From positions 1 to 64,000 of the forward strand of contig ALKQ01000058.1 in NCBI GenBank assembly GCA_000440235.1: a stretch of 64,000 bases of DNA, written 5' to 3'. A model generated the notes under the pieces. That model made no database searches and had not been told where the DNA came from. It saw only the letters and a list, made by a program, of their open reading frames with translations. The stretch is from Streptococcus suis 10581. GTDB lineage: Bacteria; Bacillota; Bacilli; Lactobacillales; Streptococcaceae. The translations under genes and the position numbers were made by a program. Position 1 is the stretch's first letter, and every line of letters starts with the position of its first letter. Shown here in pieces: positions 8,655-16,702 of this stretch.

Positions 8655-8914
8655 CTATTTTCTACATTGTTTCTAGCCTTTTTCACTATTTTATTATCAA
8701 AATGACATACTTTGGAACGCTACATCCCCACATTAGAAACGTGATAACGGTGGGAACGAACGTAATAATTGAGCGATTTTAATGTACCCGCTTGCGAATT
8801 TTGCGAAATTGCACGTTTGAGGGGGCGTCGGTCTTTGTGCCACAAGTGTTTAGAGATTTTGTCCCCCTCCCCCAATGAGTGAAAATGAGATACTTTTGGA
8901 ACGAAACTCCAAAA
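8655..8914. other. Non-coding GC-skewed phage stretch, possible cos region
   Basis: No gene with a ribosome site lies here. The minus strand carries GGGGGAGGGGGAC just after the HNH nuclease gene (8866-8878), then several GC-rich short repeats in otherwise AT-rich DNA (8732-8860). In cos-type phages of Firmicutes with HNH-assisted terminases the cohesive-end site usually lies beside the HNH gene and upstream of terS. This is a positional inference only. Confidence 0.3.
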
Positions 8915-9280
8915 TTAAAATCGATACGTATACTCCACATATCGGTCAGTCGTCTTGGTCTTCTTATCATGACATGACTTACAAAGTGCTTGCCAGTTAG
9001 ATTGATTCCAAAAGAGTTCTTGGTCACCTCGGTGGGGTGTGATATGGTCAACCACTGTTGCCTTGGTCAATCGACCTTTGACTTTGCATTGAACACAGAG
9101 TGGATGAACTTTTAAGTAACGAAGTCGTGCTTTATTCCACTGGGCATTGTATCCTTTGGCTTTGGTTGACTTGGTATCCAGTTGGTAGTTTGCTTTATGG
9201 TTGTCACAATACTTGTGACCATAAGGTACTAGGTTAGGACAACCATTTTGTTTACAAGGTGTGCTTGGTCTTCTTGGCAT
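8915..9280 (-). CDS. Phage HNH endonuclease
   Basis: A 121-residue nuclease. The HNH core is complete: VVDHITPHRGDQELFWNQSN.. WQALCKSCHDKKT, with the first histidine pair in DHI, the central asparagine of NWQ and the final CxxCH. A zinc site is built from CVQC and CKSC, and a second cysteine set lies near the N-terminus (CKQNGCPNL.. YCDNH). Such enzymes assist terminase in cutting at cos. The ATG at 9280 is taken because GGAGGGAAA precedes it. It heads the packaging module of the prophage remnant. Confidence 0.9.
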   Translation of the reverse strand: MPRRPSTPCKQNGCPNLVPYGHKYCDNHKANYQLDTKSTKAKGYNAQWNKARLRYLKVHPLCVQCKVKGRLTKATVVDHITPHRGDQELFWNQSNWQALCKSCHDKKTKTTDRYVEYTYRF

Positions 9281-9304
9281 TTTCCCTCCAAAGAAAAAGT
9301 ACAA

Positions 9305-9676
9305 TTATTCTAGGTAATTGTACTTTACTAATCTATTTATTGCCCTACAAAACAACGTCCATTCTCTTGGAAAATTATTGTCGCCCGAGCAATTGTAAGT
9401 TCTTCCATTCATGACAAATGATACATTCCACTGAGTACCATCTAAAATCTCAATCTCATTTGAATAATATTCCTTCCATTCAGACAGTTTCACACGTTTT
9501 AATTGATTTAAGAAGAAAAATAATCGGAAATTGGAGATTGTTTTTATCTCTGCTTCTGTCTCAGGAAATTTTTGGATACTTACCAATTTTTCTTCTACGT
9601 TTATGTCAATTGAAATCATCGGCAACATGAAACTAAATAGTGATACGGTTATAGAAGATACTTGAGGATTGGGCAT
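9305..9676 (-). CDS. Hypothetical protein, phage-associated
   Basis: Predicted 123-residue protein from the ATG at 9676 (AAGGAG upstream). The second half has the pattern LSEWKEYYSNEIEILDGTQW, then NVSFVMNGRTYNCSGDNNFP and REW, with beta-strand character. It resembles small beta-rich proteins that I have seen around phage and mobile genes, but I cannot name the family. It is the last gene before the terminator of the defence-like cluster and the first on the phage side, so its affiliation is uncertain. Confidence 0.5.
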   Translation of the reverse strand: MPNPQVSSITVSLFSFMLPMISIDINVEEKLVSIQKFPETEAEIKTISNFRLFFFLNQLKRVKLSEWKEYYSNEIEILDGTQWNVSFVMNGRTYNCSGDNNFPREWTLFCRAINRLVKYNYLE

Positions 9677-9751
9677 ATGAACACTCCTTTTCTCTCTCAA
9701 TTATATCACTATTTCTCCCAAGGAAGATAGTCTTTCGTGAAATGCCCAATT

Positions 9752-9790
9752 TAAAACGAACCAATTCAGGTCCGTTTGGTTCGTTTTTTA
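9752..9790 (-). terminator. Terminator downstream of the Clp/helicase cluster
   Basis: Arms AAAACGAACCAA and TTGGTTCGTTTT enclose a short loop, with a T-run on the minus strand. It follows the stop of the nuclease gene at 9795 and so ends the 10.6 kb cluster as a transcription unit. The stem is T-rich on both sides and may also work from the other strand. Confidence 0.75.
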
Positions 9791-9794
9791 TCTG

Positions 9795-10634
9795 CTATAA
9801 GTAGTCACTTAAAAAAATTTTAGAAGAAATACGTTCATATTCAATTGTATCCTCAGTGTGTTTTATACAGCGATAAACACCTTTAAAGGTATAATAGATA
9901 TTCCCAAGAACATCTTTTTGATGAGCAAAAACAATTGAATCTTTAATTGCACTTACCTTCATTTTACTATCGACTCTGGCGACTCTGGATTGGAAAATCT
10001 TAGTACCATCCTCTGAAAGTGAATTTTTCCAATCACCATTGTCATACAGTTTTGGAAACCATACCTGAATAGCATTATTCAGTGGCGACGTTCCTCTCTG
10101 ATGTTGATCGAGATCTTTTCCAAATAATTTTAGCACGTCTACATGTGTTTTAAACTTTGCATTATCATCAACAGAAATAGTTCCAAGTTTCTTCCACTTT
10201 TCAACTGAGAATTCTTCCGCATACGAATATGGTACAAAATCTTGCTTAGTATTTTTCAATTCTCTAATATGATTTACCAAGTTATCGATGTCTTCATGAA
10301 CAGTTTCTAAACTAGACTCATTACTACAATCTATTCTTTTAAAATCTACATTAGCGTAAGCAACAACTTCACGTTCTCGCAATTGATCATTCTCAATTTG
10401 AGATTTATGGTATTCTTCATCAACTTCAACAGCTAATCTAAATTGAGGAAAATAGAGATCAATCAAATAGCGTTTACCGTCAGACTTTCTAACTACCTGC
10501 TGGGTAGTAAATTGAATCTCACTATCATTCAAAAGATGAATAATCCTAGAAACTACATAAAATTCATACTTTTTATAATGTAACTTTGACAATAATTTAG
10601 CATAATATGTCAATTCATCTATCGTTCTAGCCAT
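9795..10634 (-). CDS. PD-(D/E)XK-like nuclease, possibly a modification-dependent restriction enzyme
   Basis: A 279-residue protein. Near residues 50-85 it shows RYLIDLYFPQFRLAVEVDEE YH, which fits a Vsr/DUF559-type PD-(D/E)XK core (D...ExD with following H/Q). A helical linker follows, then a C-terminal half with AIQVWFPKLYDNGDW, SRVARVDSKMKVSAIKDSIV and a final beta-rich stretch. This layout (Vsr-like nuclease, then a possible base-flipping domain) recalls AbaSI/PvuRts1I enzymes that cut DNA with glucosylated or hydroxymethylated cytosine, but that match is from memory and tentative. AGGAG precedes the ATG. It is the last gene of the cluster, 16 bases after the helicase stop. Confidence 0.6.
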   Translation of the reverse strand: MARTIDELTYYAKLLSKLHYKKYEFYVVSRIIHLLNDSEIQFTTQQVVRKSDGKRYLIDLYFPQFRLAVEVDEEYHKSQIENDQLREREVVAYANVDFKRIDCSNESSLETVHEDIDNLVNHIRELKNTKQDFVPYSYAEEFSVEKWKKLGTISVDDNAKFKTHVDVLKLFGKDLDQHQRGTSPLNNAIQVWFPKLYDNGDWKNSLSEDGTKIFQSRVARVDSKMKVSAIKDSIVFAHQKDVLGNIYYTFKGVYRCIKHTEDTIEYERISSKIFLSDYL

Positions 10635-10650
10635 AGTAACTCCTATTGAT

Positions 10651-13600
10651 TTAATTTTTTAATTGCTTAAAATCTACATACTCTCCTAGTTTACAGAAAT
10701 CACAGTCTTCCTTACCACAGTGCCCTGTAAAATCAAATGTTCTCACTTGTTGCCAAAAGGCTTGGATTTGTTGTTTCACAGTTGTGATGTCATCAAGTGC
10801 AACTTCCACATCATGAATTGAATAACCAGTTTCCTGAGAGTCATCATCTAAAAAGATATATCGAGTTTCAATCGTTTTCCCACCCGTATCAATATTTGGA
10901 CTTTCCTCAAGTAGGATATTATAATAGACTGCCTGACGCCAATAATTGCCACCTACTGCAAGTTCTTCAATACCGCGTTGCGCAGAACCAGTTTTATAGT
11001 CTACAACACGAACAGTGTCACCATCAAATTCAAGTTTATCTATGATACCATTGATTGGAAGATTGTCGGCAAGAGTGACATGGATTTCCTCTTCAAGTTT
11101 CACATCTTTACAGCTATCGGGTATATAGCTTTCAAATAGGTTCTTGATAAGTTTGTGACCACACTCTTTCATTTCTTTGGTACTCATCGTATCAATGTTC
11201 TCAGCTTCATGAATAAACAGTGATTTATCAAAGGCAGCAATTGCTCCATCTGTCTGGAGATTTTCTTTATAGATTTTCTCCATAGTCTCGTGCATTACTA
11301 TCCCAAACACAGGACCAGTTGGTGCATGATTCACTTCAACTTTACTTACATACTCTTTAGCAGCTGGTTTCAACCCTGCTACTCCTGTCAACTTCAAGAC
11401 ATTGTCAAAGTAGAAACTATTAGAACAGTTCAAGAATCGATTTAGGGTACTGACACTAAGACTCTTGAATGATTTAACTGCTTGTTGGTAACTTGCTACC
11501 TCGATAGCCCGACTGTTGTCAAGTAACGGTCCAGCATTAAGGGTAGCTTGGACGCAGTAGTCACATGGATAAATGGTTAGCCCATTTGCTTTCTTTTTCT
11601 CCTCGAAAATACCACAACCACAAGTGAAGTTACCAGATTGAATCTGAAGTAAGGCGCCTTTTATTTGCTCCAAAACAACATTGATATCTTCTTCTGAAAT
11701 CTCAATGTCTGGGGTGAATGAGAAACCTTTTGGATCAGTTTCATCTTCGACAAACACATACTGTACACGAACTTGTTTATCAAATAAATCAATATCAGAA
11801 TTTGTGACTAAGATGTAGTAGAACACTGCCTGTCGCCAGTAATCTTCTCCCTCAAGTGATTTATCTCCAGGAACTTCTAACTTCTTAGCAGCATTCTTAG
11901 CACTTCCTGTCTTGTAGTCAATCACACGGATAATATCACCGTCAATTTCAATTTTATCAATCTTACCATTGATTGTAAAATCAGCGACTTCCGATAAATC
12001 AACAGTTGTGTTCTTAATATCTCCGAATTTAATATCTTGAATATTTTTTTCAACAGCTACCTTACCTGGTTTGAGATAATCTGCAGCGTTGTAAAAATTG
12101 TCAATGATTGAAAGACCACGTGCATAATCATCCTTACGCGCACGTTCAGTTGGCAACTTCCAAGATTCACGTTCAAAGATTTCTTCAAAACGTTTCACTA
12201 TTTCATCTTTAGGTAAAATTGATTTTGAAGTTAATTCTTGAGAGTCATCTTTATCTGATACATAAATGCCTTCTAAGGTTTCATGAACAATACTTCCAAA
12301 TGTCATCGCTTCATTCCCTTCAGAAGGAAGTCTCAGAACTTTATTGAAGTAAAAGCTAAGTGGACATTTCAGAAAACTATTCAAAGTACTAACGCTCAAA
12401 CTAAAATCAGCGACAACTTCCTTGAAGGTTTCCTCAGCTAGAGACGGAACGCTTACTGATTGGTTGCTTAATTCTGCAATTTCTTCGTTGGAACTATTTT
12501 CTTTATAGTGACTGTGGAATTCATCAATAAAGTGTGTTTTATCGTTCTCACCATTATAAGTTAGATGGAGTTCTTTTTTGGCTCTAGTCATCGCTACATA
12601 GAAAAGGCGACGTTCTTCCTGTAATTTAAGCTCTGACTCATTGTCCTCTTTACCATTCAAATTTGGCGGATAAGAGAAACTTCCTGAGTTGTTTTCACCT
12701 CCTGGCCACTTCACTCCCCTCTTACCATCATTACACTTAACCATAAAGACATAGTCAAACTCTAACCCCTTTGAGCCGTGAGCCGTCATTAAGTTAACAC
12801 AATTCTCAGGACTTGTTTCAATTTCGTTGATTGGAATCTCAACTTTCATCGCTTTTAAGCCAACGATACAATCAAGGAAATCTGTCAAACTAAGCTCAGA
12901 TTTGATAAATACTTCATTCACCATCAATTCATACAAAGCCGTTAAAACAGATACCAAGTGGTACTTCTCTTGCGATCGCATGATGTAAGAATCAATCTCA
13001 AAAGTTTTTATAATCTGTTGCAAGACATACATCGGTGAATGATATTGTTTCGAGTTTAATATCTTGTGTCGAAGTTTTTCGATTTCCTTATCCAATTTAA
13101 TAACTATATCCGATCTTACTTCTTCAATATTCTTAGCATTACGCATTTCAACTAAGTCTGTAATAGGCACACCAAAGAAATCAAAGTAAAGAAGTTTACG
13201 GAGTTCTCTTAAATCACGATTAGTTCCACTAAGATACTGAAGAACAGCGTGTAGTTTTTTGAAGAATGGATCGTCAAACAAAACTTCTTCAATTTTGATA
13301 TGGACCGGGACACCATTTTCCCTGAATAGTTTTGCAAGTTTCTTACCATAGGCATTACGACCATAAATGATACCAATTTCTGAAGGTGTTACATCATTAT
13401 CGATTAGTTCCTTGACGCCATTTAAGACACCAACCATCTCCGAGTACTCTGTTTCATATTTTGTCAGAGTAGGAGGTTTTGTAGCATAATCTTTATTTTT
13501 ACCAGCAGCATGAAGGTGTTTTTCTCTTCTAGGATTATGGCTAATCAATTGTTTCGCAGCATCAATTATAGCTTGCGAAGAACGGTAGTTTTCTTCTAAG

Positions 13601-14628
13601 ATAATCTCTACTGGATGATACTTATTCCCAAAATCCTCAATGTTTGTTGCACTGACACCTTGGAATCGGTAGATACTTTGATCATCATCTCCCACTACAA
13701 AGATATTCGGCTTGTCTTTACCTACGACCAACAGATCTACCAATTCATTCTGAATGACAGACGTATCTTGGAACTCATCCACAAAAAGATATTTAATGCC
13801 ACCTGCCACTACCCGTTGGAATTCCGGGTTCTGTTCCAACAAACCTTTAGTCCACAAAATCATATCGTCAAAATCAAAATAATTTTTTTCAGATAATTTT
13901 TCACGATATTTTTCGATAATTTCAGCGCCATTGATTACTTTATCAAATTTTGATTTTTCTTTTTCAAAATCAGGTTTTAAATCACCAGCTTGATAGACGA
14001 CCCCAGTATTTTTATTTGTAGTCTTTCTAGCGTATCGAAATTTCTTGTACAGTTCATCTCCTGGTGCTGCAAATTCGATAGTTTTCAAATATTCGTCAAC
14101 TTCACCTTTAATATCAGCTTTCTCTAATAGCTGACGTTTCATTCGTGACAATAGGTCAAGAAGCTGGTCTTTTGATGAATACCTATCACCTGAATTCTTA
14201 TAAAGTGCATCACCTTCTTGAATATATTCATCCATAACTTCTTTAAGGATTTCAAATTGAACAGCGGTAGAGATTATTTTAGGCTGATTTTCAAAATAAT
14301 CTGGATTGGCAAGAATTATGGCACTACAGAAAGCATGTATAGTTGAAACACGAACATTTCTCCCACGTTCACCAAGTAGATTTTCTAGGCGGTCGAGCAT
14401 CTCTGTCGCCCCCGCTTCAGTATAGGTCAAGCACACAATCTCTTCAGGATTTGTATCGTAGTTTAACAAGATATTGGCTACACGACGAGAGAGAATCTGG
14501 GTCTTACCTGTACCAGGACCGGCAATAACCATAACAGGTCCCTCCACTGTTTCAACGGCCTCTTTTTGCTTAGCATTTAGTTTCAAAAACTCTTCTTCGT
14601 ATACTTTTTTAAAATCAATCGTTGTCAT
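10651..14628 (-). CDS. UvrD-type helicase fused to two tandem PD-(D/E)XK nuclease domains
   Basis: A 1325-residue enzyme. The helicase part starts with a Q-motif-like LNAKQKEAV and Walker A AGPGTGKTQ (residues 37-43). It continues with FVDEFQDTSVIQNEL (motif II), VVGDDDQSIYRFQGV (motif III), VNLMTAHGSKGLEFDYVFMV (motif V) and EERRLFYVAMTRAKKEL (motif VI). A first AddB/Cas4-like nuclease begins near residue 743 (LSVSTLNSFLKCPLSFYF), with GSIVHETLEGIY, VIDYKTGSA near 901, YWRQAVFYY and a cysteine cluster CGCG..PCDYC. A second starts near 1057 (LSVSTLNRFLNC), with IVMHETME, VVDYKTGSA near 1206, YWRQAVYYN and CGKEDCDFC. Both look intact, including iron-sulfur type cysteines. It probably unwinds and degrades invading DNA. 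A 15-base gap separates it from the upstream gene. Confidence 0.92.
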   Translation of the reverse strand: MTTIDFKKVYEEEFLKLNAKQKEAVETVEGPVMVIAGPGTGKTQILSRRVANILLNYDTNPEEIVCLTYTEAGATEMLDRLENLLGERGRNVRVSTIHAFCSAIILANPDYFENQPKIISTAVQFEILKEVMDEYIQEGDALYKNSGDRYSSKDQLLDLLSRMKRQLLEKADIKGEVDEYLKTIEFAAPGDELYKKFRYARKTTNKNTGVVYQAGDLKPDFEKEKSKFDKVINGAEIIEKYREKLSEKNYFDFDDMILWTKGLLEQNPEFQRVVAGGIKYLFVDEFQDTSVIQNELVDLLVVGKDKPNIFVVGDDDQSIYRFQGVSATNIEDFGNKYHPVEIILEENYRSSQAIIDAAKQLISHNPRREKHLHAAGKNKDYATKPPTLTKYETEYSEMVGVLNGVKELIDNDVTPSEIGIIYGRNAYGKKLAKLFRENGVPVHIKIEEVLFDDPFFKKLHAVLQYLSGTNRDLRELRKLLYFDFFGVPITDLVEMRNAKNIEEVRSDIVIKLDKEIEKLRHKILNSKQYHSPMYVLQQIIKTFEIDSYIMRSQEKYHLVSVLTALYELMVNEVFIKSELSLTDFLDCIVGLKAMKVEIPINEIETSPENCVNLMTAHGSKGLEFDYVFMVKCNDGKRGVKWPGGENNSGSFSYPPNLNGKEDNESELKLQEERRLFYVAMTRAKKELHLTYNGENDKTHFIDEFHSHYKENSSNEEIAELSNQSVSVPSLAEETFKEVVADFSLSVSTLNSFLKCPLSFYFNKVLRLPSEGNEAMTFGSIVHETLEGIYVSDKDDSQELTSKSILPKDEIVKRFEEIFERESWKLPTERARKDDYARGLSIIDNFYNAADYLKPGKVAVEKNIQDIKFGDIKNTTVDLSEVADFTINGKIDKIEIDGDIIRVIDYKTGSAKNAAKKLEVPGDKSLEGEDYWRQAVFYYILVTNSDIDLFDKQVRVQYVFVEDETDPKGFSFTPDIEISEEDINVVLEQIKGALLQIQSGNFTCGCGIFEEKKKANGLTIYPCDYCVQATLNAGPLLDNSRAIEVASYQQAVKSFKSLSVSTLNRFLNCSNSFYFDNVLKLTGVAGLKPAAKEYVSKVEVNHAPTGPVFGIVMHETMEKIYKENLQTDGAIAAFDKSLFIHEAENIDTMSTKEMKECGHKLIKNLFESYIPDSCKDVKLEEEIHVTLADNLPINGIIDKLEFDGDTVRVVDYKTGSAQRGIEELAVGGNYWRQAVYYNILLEESPNIDTGGKTIETRYIFLDDDSQETGYSIHDVEVALDDITTVKQQIQAFWQQVRTFDFTGHCGKEDCDFCKLGEYVDFKQLKN

Positions 14629-14643
14629 ATCACTTATACTCTT

Positions 14644-15639
14644 TTATTTAACACTAGATGGAATGCCCCATAGATCCTCAAAGAAGTTTTCAACTGTGTC
14701 AGTTCGAACATTAGTTGATGTTCCCTTAAAGAATGGTTTTACATTACCATTTGAGAGGTATTTCGATGAGCCTGATTTCTTTGATAGAACTGTTATCTGT
14801 TTATTTTCCAATACATGAATTACTTCAAAATATTTGTTTAAAAAATTATTTCGGAATTCCTTGTTATTCTTTCTCAAAAACAAAAAGAGTTTTTCTGAAG
14901 ACCTTATGGCATAGGTTAGCAAGCATACCATCCAGATTTGACTTGGCAATATTTTTTTTAATTGAAAATATTGTTTCAGCGGTTTAGAGATAGGGTAGTC
15001 TTTCTGCCAGACAGTTTCTTTTTCAGATGCATAAGGAAAAAATTCCCAAAGAGCTACGGGCGTAACTTTGTCCTTTTTACAAATCATTTCGGAGTGAATT
15101 TTTTTGAAGGTATGATCATTTTGCATTTTAGCATAGAAAATACTGCTGTCACCGTAATAATAAGCATTTTTGAGGATTGAACGATTTGCATCAAACGGTT
15201 CTTTGTAAACAGTATTTTCTAACCCATACGAATCATGCTTGGAGGACATTTTAGGATTAATCCCTAACAAAATAACTCGTGGATTAATAAAATTGCCATC
15301 AAAAGCATGTTCAAAATCTTTAAATCTATCTTGTACAATCGTTTTGGCGTCCTTTTTTTCTGATTGTTCAAGACTTTCAATATTCTCAATCAACAGGGGA
15401 GCTAGAATATCACAATCTGTACCAGCCAAACTATTAAATTCATACTCACCTTCAAAATAGCCAGACTTTTTCCATGGGTTTGAATCCTCAATCCGTATTC
15501 GTAGATTATCGCGATCAAAAACATCTCCATTCACCAAGTCATGAAAAATCGCTAAATACTCATCATAGTGGACGGCAGCTTTTTCGTAGTCTTCAACCGA
15601 TATGTGAAATAAATCTTTATAGTTTTCCTTCAACACCAT
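14644..15639 (-). CDS. Unknown protein of the Clp/helicase cluster (331 residues)
   Basis: I do not recognise the family with confidence. The middle has a strand-loop PRVILLGINPKMSSKHDSYG. It is followed by a helix-rich part with VTPVALWEFFPYASEKETVW and a hydrophobic segment IWMVCLLTYAIRSSEKLFLF. LLGINP followed by a distant aromatic motif recalls the uracil-DNA-glycosylase-like fold (GINPG in the MUG branch), but the second UDG motif is not evident. The likely start is the ATG at 15639, with GGAG 6 bases upstream; an earlier ATG at 15657 overlaps the previous gene. Located directly before the helicase-nuclease and co-directional. Confidence 0.65.
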   Translation of the reverse strand: MVLKENYKDLFHISVEDYEKAAVHYDEYLAIFHDLVNGDVFDRDNLRIRIEDSNPWKKSGYFEGEYEFNSLAGTDCDILAPLLIENIESLEQSEKKDAKTIVQDRFKDFEHAFDGNFINPRVILLGINPKMSSKHDSYGLENTVYKEPFDANRSILKNAYYYGDSSIFYAKMQNDHTFKKIHSEMICKKDKVTPVALWEFFPYASEKETVWQKDYPISKPLKQYFQLKKILPSQIWMVCLLTYAIRSSEKLFLFLRKNNKEFRNNFLNKYFEVIHVLENKQITVLSKKSGSSKYLSNGNVKPFFKGTSTNVRTDTVENFFEDLWGIPSSVK

Positions 15640-15640
15640 T

Positions 15641-15886
15641 TTAATCTCCATTTCCATTTTCCATTACCATATTTGTCAAATACGTTTTAGCTTCATCATC
15701 TAAAGAAATCACATGTGAATACTCTAAGTTGGCATCTGTCCAACCTATCGATTTTCCTCTCATCAATGTTTGTATATCTTTTATAGTCAAATTAAACGAA
15801 GTTCCTCCATAATACTTTCTATGAAACTCATTTATTGCTTCTTGATTATCTAGCTCAAATATTTCAAAATCTGTTTGTACAACCAT
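15641..15886 (-). CDS. Small protein of the Clp/helicase cluster (81 residues)
   Basis: An 81-residue acidic protein: MVVQTDFEIFELDNQEAINE.. YGGTSFNLTIKDIQTLMRGK.. and a final HVISLDDEAKTYLTNMV. No known domain is recognised. GAGGAATG lies upstream of the ATG. The phrase NLTIKDIQTLM is similar to LTIEQLMTL in the 59-residue neighbour, so the two may be distant relatives or share a binding partner; this is weak. It is fused by overlap to the 331-residue gene, which argues for joint expression. Confidence 0.6.
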   Translation of the reverse strand: MVVQTDFEIFELDNQEAINEFHRKYYGGTSFNLTIKDIQTLMRGKSIGWTDANLEYSHVISLDDEAKTYLTNMVMENGNGD

Positions 15887-15922
15887 ATAAATTCATTCCT
15901 CGCTATCTATTCTTTTTCTTGT

Positions 15923-16102
15923 TCAAGCTAATTTGATAAGTTGTGAATAATCATTTATCATCACTGATAAACGATTTAAATCTTCTCCACTTAACGTCAT
16001 TAACTGCTCAATCGTCAATGATACAAATTCACCAACATAAATAGTTTTAATAATCTCTTCACAATTTTTACCTATATTCTTTTTATTGCTTTCTGTTTCC
16101 AA
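15923..16102 (-). CDS. 59-residue protein with TTG start
   Basis: An open frame from TTG at 16102, with GGAG 7 bases upstream, to TGA at 15923. It encodes METESNKKNIGKNCEEIIKT.. GEFVSLTIEQLMTLSGEDLN RLSVMINDYSQLIKLA. The ribosome site and spacing, the absence of a better frame in this 260-base gap and the cluster context support it. Its function is unknown. The pattern of a short helical protein beside an 81-residue one suggests small adaptors, possibly for the Clp ATPase, but that is inference. Confidence 0.5.
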   Translation of the reverse strand: METESNKKNIGKNCEEIIKTIYVGEFVSLTIEQLMTLSGEDLNRLSVMINDYSQLIKLA

Positions 16103-16147
16103 ATTAAATTCTCCAAATAAATTATAACAAAAATTTGAATATTTATT

Positions 16148-16687
16148 TCACTCTTGATAAATTTTAAAGTCACACCTCTTCGTTTCAATAACGCGTAAAG
16201 CTGACTTGACTATATGAAATTCATCGATTAACGATTGCAAGAGTAAGTAATTCTTCTCTGTCAATCGACCATTCATTAGTTTATGACATAGCTTATAAAA
16301 AACATCAATATGTTCCTCCACACTCAGTAACATTTCTTGACTGTCTTTTAACCTATATTTGTGTGCTAGTTTTTTTGCTTCCTCCATGAATAAATCTACA
16401 TTGTTTTCATGAATAGTAACTTTTTTTCCTCCATTTAAAATATCATTTGCTTCATAGCAAGTGACAAACGTTAACTCTAGTGTATTGCAAACAAAAATGA
16501 TACCATCATCTGATATATATTTTTTCATTTCAGGTTGAGTACCTGACTCAGTCGAGTATAGGGTAAGACTACCACGTTGCCTTCCTACCCATTTGGCAAG
16601 TTTTTCATTTTCAACTCCGAATCTCTCTAAAGCTCTTTTAGCAAAATGTTCTGTCCAAGTATAGTCAGGTGCATAAGAAAGTCCCAT
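16148..16687 (-). CDS. Unknown protein of the Clp/helicase cluster (179 residues)
   Basis: A 179-residue protein in two parts. The first 90 residues are beta-rich (YTWTEHFAKRALERFGVENE.., FVCNTLELTFVTCYEAND). The rest is helical (LFMEEAKKLAHKYRLKDSQE, then NYLLLQSLIDEFHIVKSALR). No catalytic motif is apparent. HFAKRALERF and a following beta unit are reminiscent of small toxin- or RelE-like folds, which I cannot confirm. AGGAGGG precedes the ATG at 16687; the Clp gene ends 15 bases upstream, so the pair is probably co-transcribed. Confidence 0.65.
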   Translation of the reverse strand: MGLSYAPDYTWTEHFAKRALERFGVENEKLAKWVGRQRGSLTLYSTESGTQPEMKKYISDDGIIFVCNTLELTFVTCYEANDILNGGKKVTIHENNVDLFMEEAKKLAHKYRLKDSQEMLLSVEEHIDVFYKLCHKLMNGRLTEKNYLLLQSLIDEFHIVKSALRVIETKRCDFKIYQE

Positions 16688-16702
16688 AGTATCCCTCCTT
16701 TT

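Noticed and set aside
8779..9051. Minus-strand frame of 90 codons
   Set aside because: It overlaps the HNH gene in another phase and has no ribosome site.
4029..9280. An active prophage
   Set aside because: Packaging genes are intact, but portal and all morphogenesis, lysis and replication genes are missing, so it can at most be a remnant or satellite-like segment.
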